A DNA stretch of 19,772 nt from DASXUC01 sp036505015 (GTDB lineage: Bacteria; Sysuimicrobiota; Sysuimicrobiia; Sysuimicrobiales; Kaftiobacteriaceae), in contig DASXUC010000003.1 of NCBI GenBank assembly GCA_036505015.1, forward strand, positions 1 through 19,772, in the 5' to 3' direction. Under the pieces are notes generated by a model, which was not told the DNA's origin, ran no database searches, and worked only from the letters and a program-made list of their open reading frames with translations. Below are positions 6,411 through 14,099 of this stretch, piece by piece. Position 1 is the first letter of the stretch. Every line of letters starts with the position of its first letter. The position numbers were made by a program, and so were the translations under genes.

Positions 6411-7658
6411 TCAGGAAGCAACAGGGACCGGTCGGGTGTGTATCTGCCACCAGGCAGTGAGTGCAAGGGGAAGGACAGCCACTGCCGCGGCAACCATGGT
6501 CATCGTGTCATAGCCAACGGCCGCGAAGATCATCCCGCTGCCCAGACTTCCCGCTGCTGATGTAAGCCCGATCAACAGGTCACTGAACCCCTGCGTGCGC
6601 CCGCGCTCGGCCGGCATGAGCTGGTCGGCCAGCAGAGATGAGCCGGCCACGTAGCAGAAGTTCCAGCCCAGGCCCAACAGGAACAGCGCCGCGGAGAGTG
6701 GGAGCACCTGGGGCGATAGCCGGGCGCTCAGACTGGCGAGGATCAGCCCGACACCGCCCGCGAAGATCACCGGTCCACGCCCGAGACGGTCCGCCAACCT
6801 CCCGGAGAATATCGAGAAAGCGTACATCCCAACAGCATGCACTGAAATGACGACGGAGATGCTGCTGATATGGTGCTCGTGGAGACGCATGTGCAGCGGC
6901 GTGATCACCATCAGCATCTGCATCACCAACTGCCCCAACACCATCGCGGCGAGGGCGACGATCGCAGCCGGAGCTCGAAAGATCTCGCCGACCGTGCGCT
7001 GCCGGCCTGCGACAACCAGGTCGGGGTTTGCAGCCACAATCGCATCGCTCAACGTCCGCGGTTCCGGACGCAAAAAGGCGAAAACGAGTAGCGACCCAAC
7101 AGCGAACAGCGCCGTGGTTACGAGGAAAGGTCCTCCCAGCTCCTGAAGGGCGGTCACCTTCGCCAACGCTCCTGAAGCACCGGCGAGGATGGGCCCGAAA
7201 ATAGCGCCAACCGCTCCGCCGAGCACCACGTTGGAAATCGCCCGGCCTCGTTCAGCCGCAAGATGGACCTCAGCCGCCACGAACCGGGCAAGCTGCACTG
7301 CTGATATTGCAAATCCGATCAGGAGCGAGCCGACGAGGAAGAGGCCGAACGACTGGTGTTCGATAGAGAAGAGAGCAACAGCCCCGCCCGCCGCACCACT
7401 CAGCAAGCCAAGCACAAGCGCTGGGCGGCGGCCCAGGCGGTCCATCAGAAAACCCCACCCGTACGCGGAGAACGCCTGGCCCAGCAGGTATACCATCGCT
7501 GGAACGCCGGCCCACGACAATCGTCCGCTGAGCCGGGCGCCGATGATCGTCATCACGGGGTACATCGCAACCTTCGCCGCGGAGGCCAGGCCCTGGGCAG
7601 TGAACAGGGTGCGCGTGATACGGCGCGCATCTTGCGCAAGATCCATAGCGGCCCCCAT
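6411..7658 (-). CDS. MFS transporter
   Basis: This 415-residue integral membrane protein is of the major facilitator superfamily, with about 12 hydrophobic segments in two halves. The loop motif between helices 2 and 3 is visible as GFLMDRLGRRPALVLGL, and its second-half equivalent as GRLADRLGRGPVIFAGG. A cytoplasmic loop separates the halves (EPRTLSDAIVAANPD through TVGEIF). The substrate cannot be predicted; drug or metabolite efflux is common for such proteins. The first ATG (7658) is annotated, and a second in-frame ATG at 7646, preceded by a G-rich run, is equally possible. It is the last gene of the long minus-strand chain, 21 bp after osmC, and converges on selD. Confidence 0.9.
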   Translation of the reverse strand: MGAAMDLAQDARRITRTLFTAQGLASAAKVAMYPVMTIIGARLSGRLSWAGVPAMVYLLGQAFSAYGWGFLMDRLGRRPALVLGLLSGAAGGAVALFSIEHQSFGLFLVGSLLIGFAISAVQLARFVAAEVHLAAERGRAISNVVLGGAVGAIFGPILAGASGALAKVTALQELGGPFLVTTALFAVGSLLVFAFLRPEPRTLSDAIVAANPDLVVAGRQRTVGEIFRAPAAIVALAAMVLGQLVMQMLMVITPLHMRLHEHHISSISVVISVHAVGMYAFSIFSGRLADRLGRGPVIFAGGVGLILASLSARLSPQVLPLSAALFLLGLGWNFCYVAGSSLLADQLMPAERGRTQGFSDLLIGLTSAAGSLGSGMIFAAVGYDTMTMVAAAVAVLPLALTAWWQIHTRPVPVAS

Positions 7659-7679
7659 TCGGTGCAGCCCGAACGAATC

Positions 7680-8168
7680 CTAGAGTCCCGGACCGAACTC
7701 CAGGGTCAGCGGAATCGGCCGGCTGAGCGAGTCTCCAACCGGCGATGCCCGTTCGACCATCTCGCGCAGATGGTTGAGCTGTTCGGTCGTCGCGCCGGGG
7801 GCCTTGACCTTGATCGTGTAGGAAATCCGGTCATACCCGGGGGCCGGCCCCTCCGCGAGGCCGTACAGCCGCTGCACCGTGAAATGCCCCCGCGCTTCGA
7901 TCGTCAGCGACTCGAGCGTGATGCCCAACAGCGTGGCGTGCAGAGCGATGACTTCAATGTCGCACCCCGCGAGCGTGCCGAGCAGCGCCTTCATCGCGCT
8001 TGGCTGTCCGTCACCGCCGGTGTGCATCGTGAAGCCCTCGCCTTCGATCCGCGCCTCGCTCTTGCCCACCCAGTGGGCCGTGACCACCGGATTGCGTTCG
8101 GCTTTCGCAAGATCGCGTTTCACACCCTCGATGTGCGCGCCGAGCGCCGGAACATCGTAGCCGTTCAT
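7680..8168 (-). CDS. OsmC-like protein with one conserved Cys
   Basis: This 162-residue protein belongs to the OsmC/Ohr superfamily. Canonical members reduce organic peroxides with two cysteines, one on the central helix and one in a CPV motif. Here the first is present (LAGCDIEVIALHA, Cys69), but the second is Ser142 in ERASPVGDSLSRP, so the thiol pair is incomplete and classical peroxidase activity is doubtful. Other family features are kept, including GGDGQPSAMKALLGTLAGC. The ATG at 8168 overlaps the glycosylase stop as ATGA, and GGAGG lies about 8 nt upstream. It sits between a DNA glycosylase and an MFS transporter in the same transcript. Confidence 0.88.
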   Translation of the reverse strand: MNGYDVPALGAHIEGVKRDLAKAERNPVVTAHWVGKSEARIEGEGFTMHTGGDGQPSAMKALLGTLAGCDIEVIALHATLLGITLESLTIEARGHFTVQRLYGLAEGPAPGYDRISYTIKVKAPGATTEQLNHLREMVERASPVGDSLSRPIPLTLEFGPGL

Positions 8169-9010
8169 CCTCGTACCCTCCGCCTGCGGGCCCGCTCATT
8201 GGAATAGAGATGCTGCTGAGCGTACCCCGCCAGTATGCCAAACCTCCCGCGCGCAAACCCTTGAATTTCCCGCACCGCTTTGGGCCGCCCCCCGAAGTAC
8301 AGGCGCTCGACGGCGCGCTTCACCCACACATCAACCGGGAATGCCTGCCCCTTGCCGTACGCGAACAGCAGAACGCAATCTGCGACCTTGTCGCCGACCC
8401 CGGGCAGGCGCAGCAGCATCGCGCGGGCGTCACCGTACGGCGCTGCTGCCGGGAGTCGCAGGTCAAAGCGCCCGTCCTCCACCCGCCGCGCAATATCGCG
8501 AACGTAGGGGGCTCGGTATCCCAGCAGGCAGCCTCTCAATTCGCGGAGCGACGCCGCCGCCAGATGCTCGGGACGGGGGAACGCCCACGATCCCTCAGCC
8601 AACGGCACGCCGAAACGACAGCATAACCTGTCCAGAGTCATTTCGATCTTGGGGATGTTGTTGAACGCGGAAATCACAAAACTGATCAGGCACTCCCAGG
8701 GGTCCTGGCGGATCAGCGCGATGCCGCTGGTGGAACGCAGGATCCGACGGAGCACTCGATCCGCGGCCAGCGTGCGCTCGATGTGCGCCAAATCCTGATC
8801 TACTCCCAAATATCGACCGAATGCGGACATTCCGTCGGTGGACCGCAACCCTTCTACCTCGATGGCCCCGTCACGCTGCGTCAGCCGGACCATCCGGCCG
8901 GCGAAGACTCCGGCGGCGGTATCCCCGTCCGCGGTCCACCGAAAGACCTGCCCGCACGTCAGTGTCCGGTGGAGGTGATATGGAGGTAGTGCAGGCAGAA
9001 TGCCAGACAT
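8165..9010 (-). CDS. OGG1-type 8-oxoguanine DNA glycosylase/lyase
   Basis: A helix-hairpin-helix DNA glycosylase of the OGG1 family, which excises 8-oxoguanine and can nick the abasic strand. The 281-residue product shows TCGQVFRW (18-25), RQDPWECLISFVISAFNNIPKI (101-122), the hairpin LPGVGDKVADC (202-212) with catalytic Lys208 (Lys249 of human OGG1), and FPVDVWVKR with catalytic Asp227 (Asp268 of human OGG1). The frame stays open to 9202, but the ATG at 9010 is correct: the conserved domain starts just after it, and it overlaps the stop of the preceding small gene as TGATG. It probably works with the MutT-like Nudix protein in the same operon to limit oxidised guanine. Confidence 0.93.
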   Translation of the reverse strand: MSGILPALPPYHLHRTLTCGQVFRWTADGDTAAGVFAGRMVRLTQRDGAIEVEGLRSTDGMSAFGRYLGVDQDLAHIERTLAADRVLRRILRSTSGIALIRQDPWECLISFVISAFNNIPKIEMTLDRLCCRFGVPLAEGSWAFPRPEHLAAASLRELRGCLLGYRAPYVRDIARRVEDGRFDLRLPAAAPYGDARAMLLRLPGVGDKVADCVLLFAYGKGQAFPVDVWVKRAVERLYFGGRPKAVREIQGFARGRFGILAGYAQQHLYSNERARRRRVRG

Positions 9011-9279
9011 CAGGACGGCTTCCGCGGACGGGCCAGCAGACGCTGATCGGCATTCGTCGGGTAGAACGGGCCGGTGCCGCTGGCGTAGCGTCGAGCACGT
9101 CGGAGGACGTCCGCGACACGCCAGGAGCGCACGTCGAGTCTTTTCGCATGCACGATCCAGGTTGCCCCCATCCGTCGCGCTGCCGGTGTCAGAGTGCGCC
9201 ACGCGCGGCGATCGATCGCCGACCGGGCGAGCGCGCGGCGGAGTTCTGGCGGAACGACAAGGCGCGTGCGGCTAGGCAC
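9010..9279 (-). CDS. Small YdeI/OmpD-associated-like protein
   Basis: This 89-residue basic protein resembles the helical C-terminal domain of YdeI/OmpD-associated (bacteriocin-protection) proteins: VPPELRRAL, then LTPAARR...WIVHAKR, then R-x-W-R-V-ADVLRRARR, matching the family pattern of a PPEL start, a WIxxAK core and arginines after it. The match is from memory, and its biochemical role is unknown. The gene is supported by context: the GTG at 9279 comes 2 nt after the upstream Nudix stop, TGGAG lies 8 nt before it, and its TGA overlaps the glycosylase ATG as TGATG. It is easily missed because the glycosylase frame is also open across most of it. Confidence 0.72.
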   Translation of the reverse strand: MPSRTRLVVPPELRRALARSAIDRRAWRTLTPAARRMGATWIVHAKRLDVRSWRVADVLRRARRYASGTGPFYPTNADQRLLARPRKPS

Positions 9280-9281
9280 CC

Positions 9282-9881
9282 CTAAAGCTCCATCGGATCG
9301 GCCGCATCGAGAATCAACTGCGACCAGGTTTCCATTCGGTCGTGCAGGGCCCGGACGTCGTCGAGGCCCGCCAGCCGTCCGGAGAGTACCTCGGGCTCCC
9401 GCACCGCGATGTCCGGCACGTCAACCTCCACGACGTGGACCAACCCGAAGTGGACTTGCCCCACGGGGTTGGTGTCATCGTTCAGCACCCCCACCAGGCG
9501 GGCCTGCCAGCCGCCGCGGACTTCCAGTTCCTCTTCGAATTCGCGTTTCAGGCCGGCGCCCACCAGATCGGCGGCGTCGCCGACATCGGACTTGTTGATG
9601 TGGCCGCCGACGCCGATGCTGTACTTGCCGTGAAGGCGGGATTCTCCTCCGGCCGCGGAGCGCTCGAACAAGAACAGACGGTCTCCGTGGCGCACGATCA
9701 TGTACGGGATGATCTGTTTCAGGCCCGGATCATCTTCCACGTCCGCCCGGGGCCTGAAAAATGCATGGGTCCGTACCAGCGCGAGGTATGCTTCTGGCCC
9801 TGCCGTGGAAAAGCCATGCAGCGCCGCGGGCAGCAGCCGCGCACGGGGAACGACCAGGATCTGCTCGCCGTCTGCGGCCAT
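9282..9881 (-). CDS. Nudix hydrolase family protein
   Basis: This 199-residue protein has a Nudix-type core: IIPYMIVRHGDRLFLFER (57-74), then GKYSIGVGGHINKSD and GAGLKREFEEELEV (about 109-121), which keeps the R-E-x-x-E-E metal-binding helix. The loop between the Gly and the helix is longer than in the standard box, so it is a divergent subfamily; the substrate is unknown. An N-terminal extension of about 55 residues precedes the core. The ATG at 9881 lies 3 nt after the DUF1646 stop, and the stop lies 2 nt before the next start, so it is translationally embedded in the operon. Confidence 0.85.
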   Translation of the reverse strand: MAADGEQILVVPRARLLPAALHGFSTAGPEAYLALVRTHAFFRPRADVEDDPGLKQIIPYMIVRHGDRLFLFERSAAGGESRLHGKYSIGVGGHINKSDVGDAADLVGAGLKREFEEELEVRGGWQARLVGVLNDDTNPVGQVHFGLVHVVEVDVPDIAVREPEVLSGRLAGLDDVRALHDRMETWSQLILDAADPMEL

Positions 9882-9884
9882 CTC

Positions 9885-10904
9885 TCAGATGATGAACAGC
9901 ACCGCGAAGTACACCACCATCAGCACCAGCCCCAACGGCACGCCGACCCGCGCCCAGGCCCGGCTGCGGATCTTGAGTTTGCCGGCGGCGATGATGTTGG
10001 GGATATTGCCGGGGATCAGCATCCCGCCGCTGATCAGCAGCCCCATCAACACGGCCCGCACCTGCTGGGTAACCATCTCCGGACTGATCTCGGCGGCCGT
10101 CAGGGTGGCGTTGTCGAGGATCGCCGACACCATGTTGATCCAGTAGAGGATGCGGGCGTCGAGGGCGATGATGAAACGGTCGATGATCGGTTTGAACCCC
10201 TCGCCCAGCAGCGTGAGTGCCATGACGAAGAGGAAGACCTTGAACGCGCGCACGCCCACGTCCCGGTAGGTCTCGTCGGACGGGACTTCAGCCAGCGAGC
10301 CGTCGTGATAGCGCAGCGGCTGAAACCCGCTCCACACGCCGAGGGCGATGATCCCCGGGATCACCAGCGGGCCGAGCAGCCGCATCAGGAACCAGAAATC
10401 CTCATGCAGTTTGGCGGTGGCGATCGTCGACAGCGGCTCGCCGATCGGGGTCAGCGCCGCGCCCAGCCCCAGCGCCATGCAGGCGATGACGACCAGGCGG
10501 GATTCGTCCTCCTTGCGGAATCGCATCGCGCTGATGAGTTCGACCAGCACCAGCGACGCGATGATGACCGTAATCACGCTGCTGATCAACCCGAGCATGA
10601 TGACGACGGCCGCGACGACAACGTGCATGGGCAAGATCAGCCGGAGCTTGACCAGCGCCTCCCCAAGGTAGCCGCGGAACCACTTGAACAAGAGGCCGGA
10701 GACGAACACGGCGACCGTGATCGGCAGCGGATGAGTCAGCGCGTCGCGAACCAGCTGTGCCGACAGCACGCCTGCCGCCACCGCGGAGGCCAGGCCCATC
10801 ACGAACAGGAACGCCTCGAGGTTCTGCTCCACGCGGTGGGAAATCAGCGGCAGCACGAGCACCAGGACGAGGATGACGAGATCGGCGGCGACGACGAAAT
10901 CCAC
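9885..10904 (-). CDS. DUF1646 family membrane protein
   Basis: This 339-residue polytopic membrane protein has about ten hydrophobic segments and resembles DUF1646 proteins, which are related to ion-transporter-type permeases. Notable motifs in membrane hairpins are ALGLGAALTPIGEPLSTIATAKL, ILDNATLTAAEI and MLIPGNIPNIIAAGKLKI, placed symmetrically as in ArsB/NhaD-like carriers. A cation or organic-ion transport role is inference. The GTG start at 10904 has only a GAGG two nt upstream, too close for efficient pairing, whereas a TATAAT lies 8-13 nt upstream, so leaderless initiation is possible. The preceding Nudix gene ends 8 nt before the start. Confidence 0.85.
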   Translation of the reverse strand: MDFVVAADLVILVLVLVLPLISHRVEQNLEAFLFVMGLASAVAAGVLSAQLVRDALTHPLPITVAVFVSGLLFKWFRGYLGEALVKLRLILPMHVVVAAVVIMLGLISSVITVIIASLVLVELISAMRFRKEDESRLVVIACMALGLGAALTPIGEPLSTIATAKLHEDFWFLMRLLGPLVIPGIIALGVWSGFQPLRYHDGSLAEVPSDETYRDVGVRAFKVFLFVMALTLLGEGFKPIIDRFIIALDARILYWINMVSAILDNATLTAAEISPEMVTQQVRAVLMGLLISGGMLIPGNIPNIIAAGKLKIRSRAWARVGVPLGLVLMVVYFAVLFII

Positions 10905-10911
10905 GGCCTCG

Positions 10912-10917
10912 ATTATA
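10912..10917 (-). promoter_or_regulatory. Consensus -10 box inside the operon
   Basis: On the minus strand TATAAT occupies 10917-10912 and contains the TAA stop of the upstream Nudix gene. Initiation about 7 nt downstream would fall at or next to the GTG start of the DUF1646 gene, giving a leaderless message. No convincing -35 box is present, so this could be coincidence. Confidence 0.35.
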
Positions 10918-11446
10918 GCGTGGAATCTGCGGAGCCGGCCATCGTGCCTGAGGAGCGGAAGAACAGGACCGACGCATCGGACGCGGGGGCGAGAATCTCC
11001 AGCCGGGACATCGAGTCAATGTCTTCAGTCTCGAGATCCTCGCGGATGGTCAGGACGTCGTGGGCCGTGAACAGATGCGGGAGAACGAGCCGGCTGTCCG
11101 GCATGACCTGCAGGTCATCCAGCCGATCCAGCTCGACCCACGCCAGATCGCCCTCGTCCGATGCCACGGACTCCCCGGGGAGCGCGGTGGCGGTGAACGT
11201 GAACAAAATCCAGACGTGCCCGGTACTCTGCGCGACAACGACCCAGAACGCGCGCAGCTGCGGGGCCTCGACGGTCAGCCCGGTTTCCTCCCGTACCTCG
11301 CGGATGCAGGCCGCGAACGGATCTTCCCCCGGCTCCAGCTTGCCACCCACCCCGTCCCACAGACCCATATTCGGTGGCTTGGCCCGGTGGATCAGCAGCA
11401 CGCGATTGCCGTGGCGAATGAAGCACAGGCACAGCGGCGAGATCAG
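10913..11446 (-). CDS. MutT-like Nudix hydrolase with CTG start
   Basis: Predicted to hydrolyse nucleoside diphosphate derivatives; the 8-oxo-dGTP sanitising type is likely. A complete Nudix box, G-x5-E-x7-RE-x2-EE-x-GL, lies at residues 35-57 (GGKLEPGEDPFAACIREVREE then TGL). The first ATG/GTG/TTG-type start in frame is GTG 11401, which would remove the first beta strand (ISPLCLCFIRHGNRVLLIHRAK) of the Nudix fold. That strand is encoded upstream, and a TGA in this frame at 11464-11462 limits the gene. The best start is CTG at 11446: it overlaps the trpA stop as CTGA, and GGAGG lies 10 nt upstream. This gives 177 residues. A mutated or miscalled ATG is the alternative. Confidence 0.85.
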   Translation of the reverse strand: MISPLCLCFIRHGNRVLLIHRAKPPNMGLWDGVGGKLEPGEDPFAACIREVREETGLTVEAPQLRAFWVVVAQSTGHVWILFTFTATALPGESVASDEGDLAWVELDRLDDLQVMPDSRLVLPHLFTAHDVLTIREDLETEDIDSMSRLEILAPASDASVLFFRSSGTMAGSADSTL

Positions 11447-12255
11447 GAACGGCGGCCCTCCTCAATCTGCACGGTGTTGATCGCCCGCTTCAGTTCGCCG
11501 GCGAATCGCTCCAGGCGGCCGAGGCGGTCATCGGGCTGTTCCAGCAAGGCGACCAGCGCGCTGCCAACGATGACGCCATCGGCCACGCGCGCGACTTCCT
11601 GCGCCTGCGCGGGCGTCGACACCCCGAAGCCGACGCAGACCGGCGTGGCGGTGAGTGCCCGGATCCGCGCCACCAGCCCGCCGAGGTCCCCGGACAGGCG
11701 CTCGCGCACGCCGGTTACACCGGTCAGCGAGACGCAGTAGATGAACCCCGTGGACCGCTCGGCCACGAGGCGGATGCGCTCGTCGGTGCTCGTCGGCGCC
11801 AGCAGGAAGATCGTATCCAGCGCAACCGCACGGGCGGCGGCGATCAACTCCCCGGCTTCCTCCGGAGGCAGATCCGGTACGACGACGCCATCGATGCCCG
11901 CGGCGGCCGCATCGGCGCAGAATGTGCCCGGCCCATGACGCAGGATCGGGTTATAGTACGACAGCAGCACCACAGGAACGCCGAGTCCAGGCCGCAAACG
12001 GCGCGCGAGGTCCAGCACATCTCGCATTGTTACCCCGTGGCTCAGCGCCCGCTGTGCGGCGCGCTGGTTCACCGGCCCATCGGCGATCGGATCGGAGAAC
12101 GGCACGCCCAGTTCGAGGAGATCCGCCCCGGCCCGCACCAGCGTCTGGGCCGCCTGTTCCGTGGTCCGCAGATCGGGATCGCCCGCCACCACGAAGGGCA
12201 CAAACGCCCGGCCGGCGGGACGCAGTCGCTCGAAGACGGCCGCGATCCGGTTCAT
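11443..12255 (-). CDS. trpA: Tryptophan synthase alpha subunit
   Basis: Cleaves indole-3-glycerol phosphate to indole and glyceraldehyde 3-phosphate, passing indole to TrpB through the alpha2beta2 tunnel. The 270-residue TIM-barrel protein has the catalytic Glu48 (LLELGVPFSDP) and Asp59 (IADGP), equivalent to Glu49 and Asp60 of the E. coli enzyme, plus VVPDLPPEE, SLTGVTGVR and VGFGVST phosphate-binding loops. The ATG at 12255 comes 4 nt after the trpB stop, with GGAG 9 nt upstream. The 3' end overlaps the Nudix start by 4 nt. ADGP is followed by VNQ rather than the usual TIQ, a minor departure. Confidence 0.97.
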   Translation of the reverse strand: MNRIAAVFERLRPAGRAFVPFVVAGDPDLRTTEQAAQTLVRAGADLLELGVPFSDPIADGPVNQRAAQRALSHGVTMRDVLDLARRLRPGLGVPVVLLSYYNPILRHGPGTFCADAAAAGIDGVVVPDLPPEEAGELIAAARAVALDTIFLLAPTSTDERIRLVAERSTGFIYCVSLTGVTGVRERLSGDLGGLVARIRALTATPVCVGFGVSTPAQAQEVARVADGVIVGSALVALLEQPDDRLGRLERFAGELKRAINTVQIEEGRRS

Positions 12256-12259
12256 TCAG

Positions 12260-13486
12260 TCAAACTCCATGCCCTCTCCCCCGTGGGGGAGAGGGAGGGG
12301 GTGAGGGACTGTCCATAATCCGCAAGACGTGCTGGACATCTTTGTCTCCCCGGCCCGACAGTCCGAGGATGATCGTGCGGTCCTTCCCCAGCGCCGGGGC
12401 CAGCGTGCGCAGATAGGCGACCGCATGCGCGGGCTCCAGCGCGGGAATGATCCCTTCGGTCTCCGCCAGCAGGCGAAAACCCTCCAGCGCATCCGCGTCG
12501 TTCACCGCCACGTACTCTGCACGGCCGGAGTCTTTGTAGAAACTGTGCTCCGGTCCTACCCCGGGGTAATCGAGGCCCGCCGAAACCGAGTGCGTTTCGA
12601 TCACCTGGCCCGCGGCGTCCTGCAGCAGGTACGAAAACGCGCCGTGCAGCACCCCGGGCGACCCGCCGACAAGCGTGGCGGCGTGGTGGCCCGAGGCGAG
12701 GCCCAGGCCTCCCGCTTCTACGCCCACCATCCGCACCCCGGCATCATCCCTAAATGGATAGAACAGCCCCATCGAGTTGCTCCCGCCGCCGACGCACGCC
12801 ACCAGGCAGTCTGGCAGCCGGCCGGTCGCCTCAAGGATCTGGCTTCTCGCTTCATGCCCGATCACCGATTGAAAGTCCCGGACCATCGTTGGGTACGGGT
12901 GGGGGCCGACGACCGAGCCGATGACGTAGAACGTCGTGCGCACATTCGTCACCCAGTCGCGCAGCGCGTCATTGATGGCATCTTTCAACGTGCGGCTGCC
13001 GCCCTCTACCGGGATGACGCGCGCGCCCAGCAGGCGCATCCGGAACACGTTCAGTTCCTGGCGCGCCATGTCTTCGGTGCCCATATACACGTCGCACTCC
13101 AGGCCGAACATCGCCGCGGAGGTGGCGGTGGCCACGCCGTGCTGGCCGGCCCCCGTCTCGGCGATGATCCGCTGTTTTCCCATCCGGCGGGCCAGCAGCA
13201 CCTGGGCGATCGTGTTGTTGATCTTGTGGGCGCCGGTATGGAGCAGGTCTTCGCGCTTGATGTAGACGCCGGCCCCGCCGAGGATCTGGCTCAGCCGGCT
13301 CGCGAAGTACAGCGGGGTCGGCCGCCCGCAGTAGTGGGACAGGTAGTCGTCGAGTTCGGTGCGGAACGATTCGTCCTGCATGGCATCTGCGTACGCGGCG
13401 TCGAGCTCGTCCAGCGCAGGAATGAGGGTTTCGGGGACGTAGCGCCCGCCGTATTCCCCGAAGCGGCCCCGCCGGTCTGTTGTCAA
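12260..13486 (-). CDS. trpB: Tryptophan synthase beta subunit with added tail
   Basis: The PLP enzyme condensing indole with serine to tryptophan. Of 408 residues, 1-392 match the normal TrpB length. HKINN carries the PLP lysine Lys88, Glu110 lies in AETGAGQHG, and GGGSN at 233-237 binds the PLP phosphate. The TTG start at 13486 overlaps the trpF stop as TTGA, with AAGGGA just upstream. The same frame is open through trpF, but the TrpB fold starts at FGEYGGRYVPETL, so no fusion is proposed. The last 16 residues (SPSPPPSPPRGRGHGV) come from a palindromic repeat and are not typical of TrpB; they are probably a disordered tail. Confidence 0.96.
   Translation of the reverse strand: MTTDRRGRFGEYGGRYVPETLIPALDELDAAYADAMQDESFRTELDDYLSHYCGRPTPLYFASRLSQILGGAGVYIKREDLLHTGAHKINNTIAQVLLARRMGKQRIIAETGAGQHGVATATSAAMFGLECDVYMGTEDMARQELNVFRMRLLGARVIPVEGGSRTLKDAINDALRDWVTNVRTTFYVIGSVVGPHPYPTMVRDFQSVIGHEARSQILEATGRLPDCLVACVGGGSNSMGLFYPFRDDAGVRMVGVEAGGLGLASGHHAATLVGGSPGVLHGAFSYLLQDAAGQVIETHSVSAGLDYPGVGPEHSFYKDSGRAEYVAVNDADALEGFRLLAETEGIIPALEPAHAVAYLRTLAPALGKDRTIILGLSGRGDKDVQHVLRIMDSPSPPPSPPRGRGHGV
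12272..12307. repeat. Dispersed-type palindrome inside trpB 3' end
   Basis: CCCTCTCCCCC (12272-12282) and GGGGGAGAGGG (12285-12295) are a perfect 11-bp inverted repeat around GT, followed by AGGGGGTGAGGG. On the minus strand this reads CCCTCACCCCCTCCCTCTCC and so on, a pattern I know as a palindrome scattered in many bacterial genomes, often translated as PSPPPSPPRGRG. Here it is in frame with trpB and next to the trpA ribosome-binding site. Confidence 0.75.
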
Positions 13487-14088
13487 AGTCCCTTCGCACG
13501 GTTGATGAACTCTCTGATCTTCACGGGATCCTTGCGCCCGTCGGTCTCGACGCCGCTGCTGACGTCTACGCCGTAAGGGTGCACCGTCCGGATTGCGTCG
13601 CCGACGTTGTCGGGGGTCAGCCCGCCTGAAAGGATCACCCGGTAAGAACCGTCGAGCTCCGCCGCCAGATTCCAGTCGAAGGTCAGGCCTGTCCCGCCCG
13701 CGATCTCCGGATGAAAACCGTCGAGCAGAAACGCCGCCACCCGGTACGCATCCATCGCGGTCAGCGAGGATGCGTCTTTCACCCGGATCGCCTTGATCAC
13801 CGGGCGGTGCAGTCCGGCGCAGAATTCCGGCGACTCGTTCCCGTGCAGTTGGATCACATCCAGCGCGCAGACATCGGCGACCTCGTGAATCGTCCTGAGG
13901 TCGGCGTCGACGAACAGTCCGACCTTTGTCACGAACGGCGGCAGTGCATTCACGATCGCCTGCGCCTGCTCGCCGGTGACCCGCCGGCGGCTGGGCGCGA
14001 AGACCAACCCAATCGCATCGGCCCCGGCGTCTGCGGCCGCCAGCGCATTTTCGACATCCAAGATTCCGCAAATCTTTATTCGGACCAT
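13483..14088 (-). CDS. trpF: Phosphoribosylanthranilate isomerase
   Basis: Catalyses the Amadori rearrangement of phosphoribosylanthranilate to CdRP. This 201-residue TIM barrel has the general base Cys7 (KICG) and the general acid Asp123 (FLLDGF), matching the Cys7/Asp126 pair of the Thermotoga enzyme, and phosphate loops LSGGL (153-157) and DVSSGVE (175-181). The ATG at 14088 has a weak ribosome-binding site and follows an 82-bp spacer filled by a palindromic repeat, so coupling to trpS has been lost. The TGA overlaps the trpB TTG start. Confidence 0.96.
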   Translation of the reverse strand: MVRIKICGILDVENALAAADAGADAIGLVFAPSRRRVTGEQAQAIVNALPPFVTKVGLFVDADLRTIHEVADVCALDVIQLHGNESPEFCAGLHRPVIKAIRVKDASSLTAMDAYRVAAFLLDGFHPEIAGGTGLTFDWNLAAELDGSYRVILSGGLTPDNVGDAIRTVHPYGVDVSSGVETDGRKDPVKIREFINRAKGL

Positions 14089-14099
14089 TGCACTCTGCA

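Noticed and set aside
9011..9202. N-terminal extension of the OGG1-type glycosylase
   Set aside because: The 64 extra residues are low-complexity and overlap a better-supported small gene; the ATG at 9010 is coupled by TGATG and directly precedes the conserved domain.
9342..11480. Long + strand open frame of 712 codons antisense to nudix, DUF1646 and nudix genes
   Set aside because: His/Gln/Asp/Arg-rich translation with no domain. It is the antisense shadow of three well-supported minus-strand genes in GC-rich DNA.
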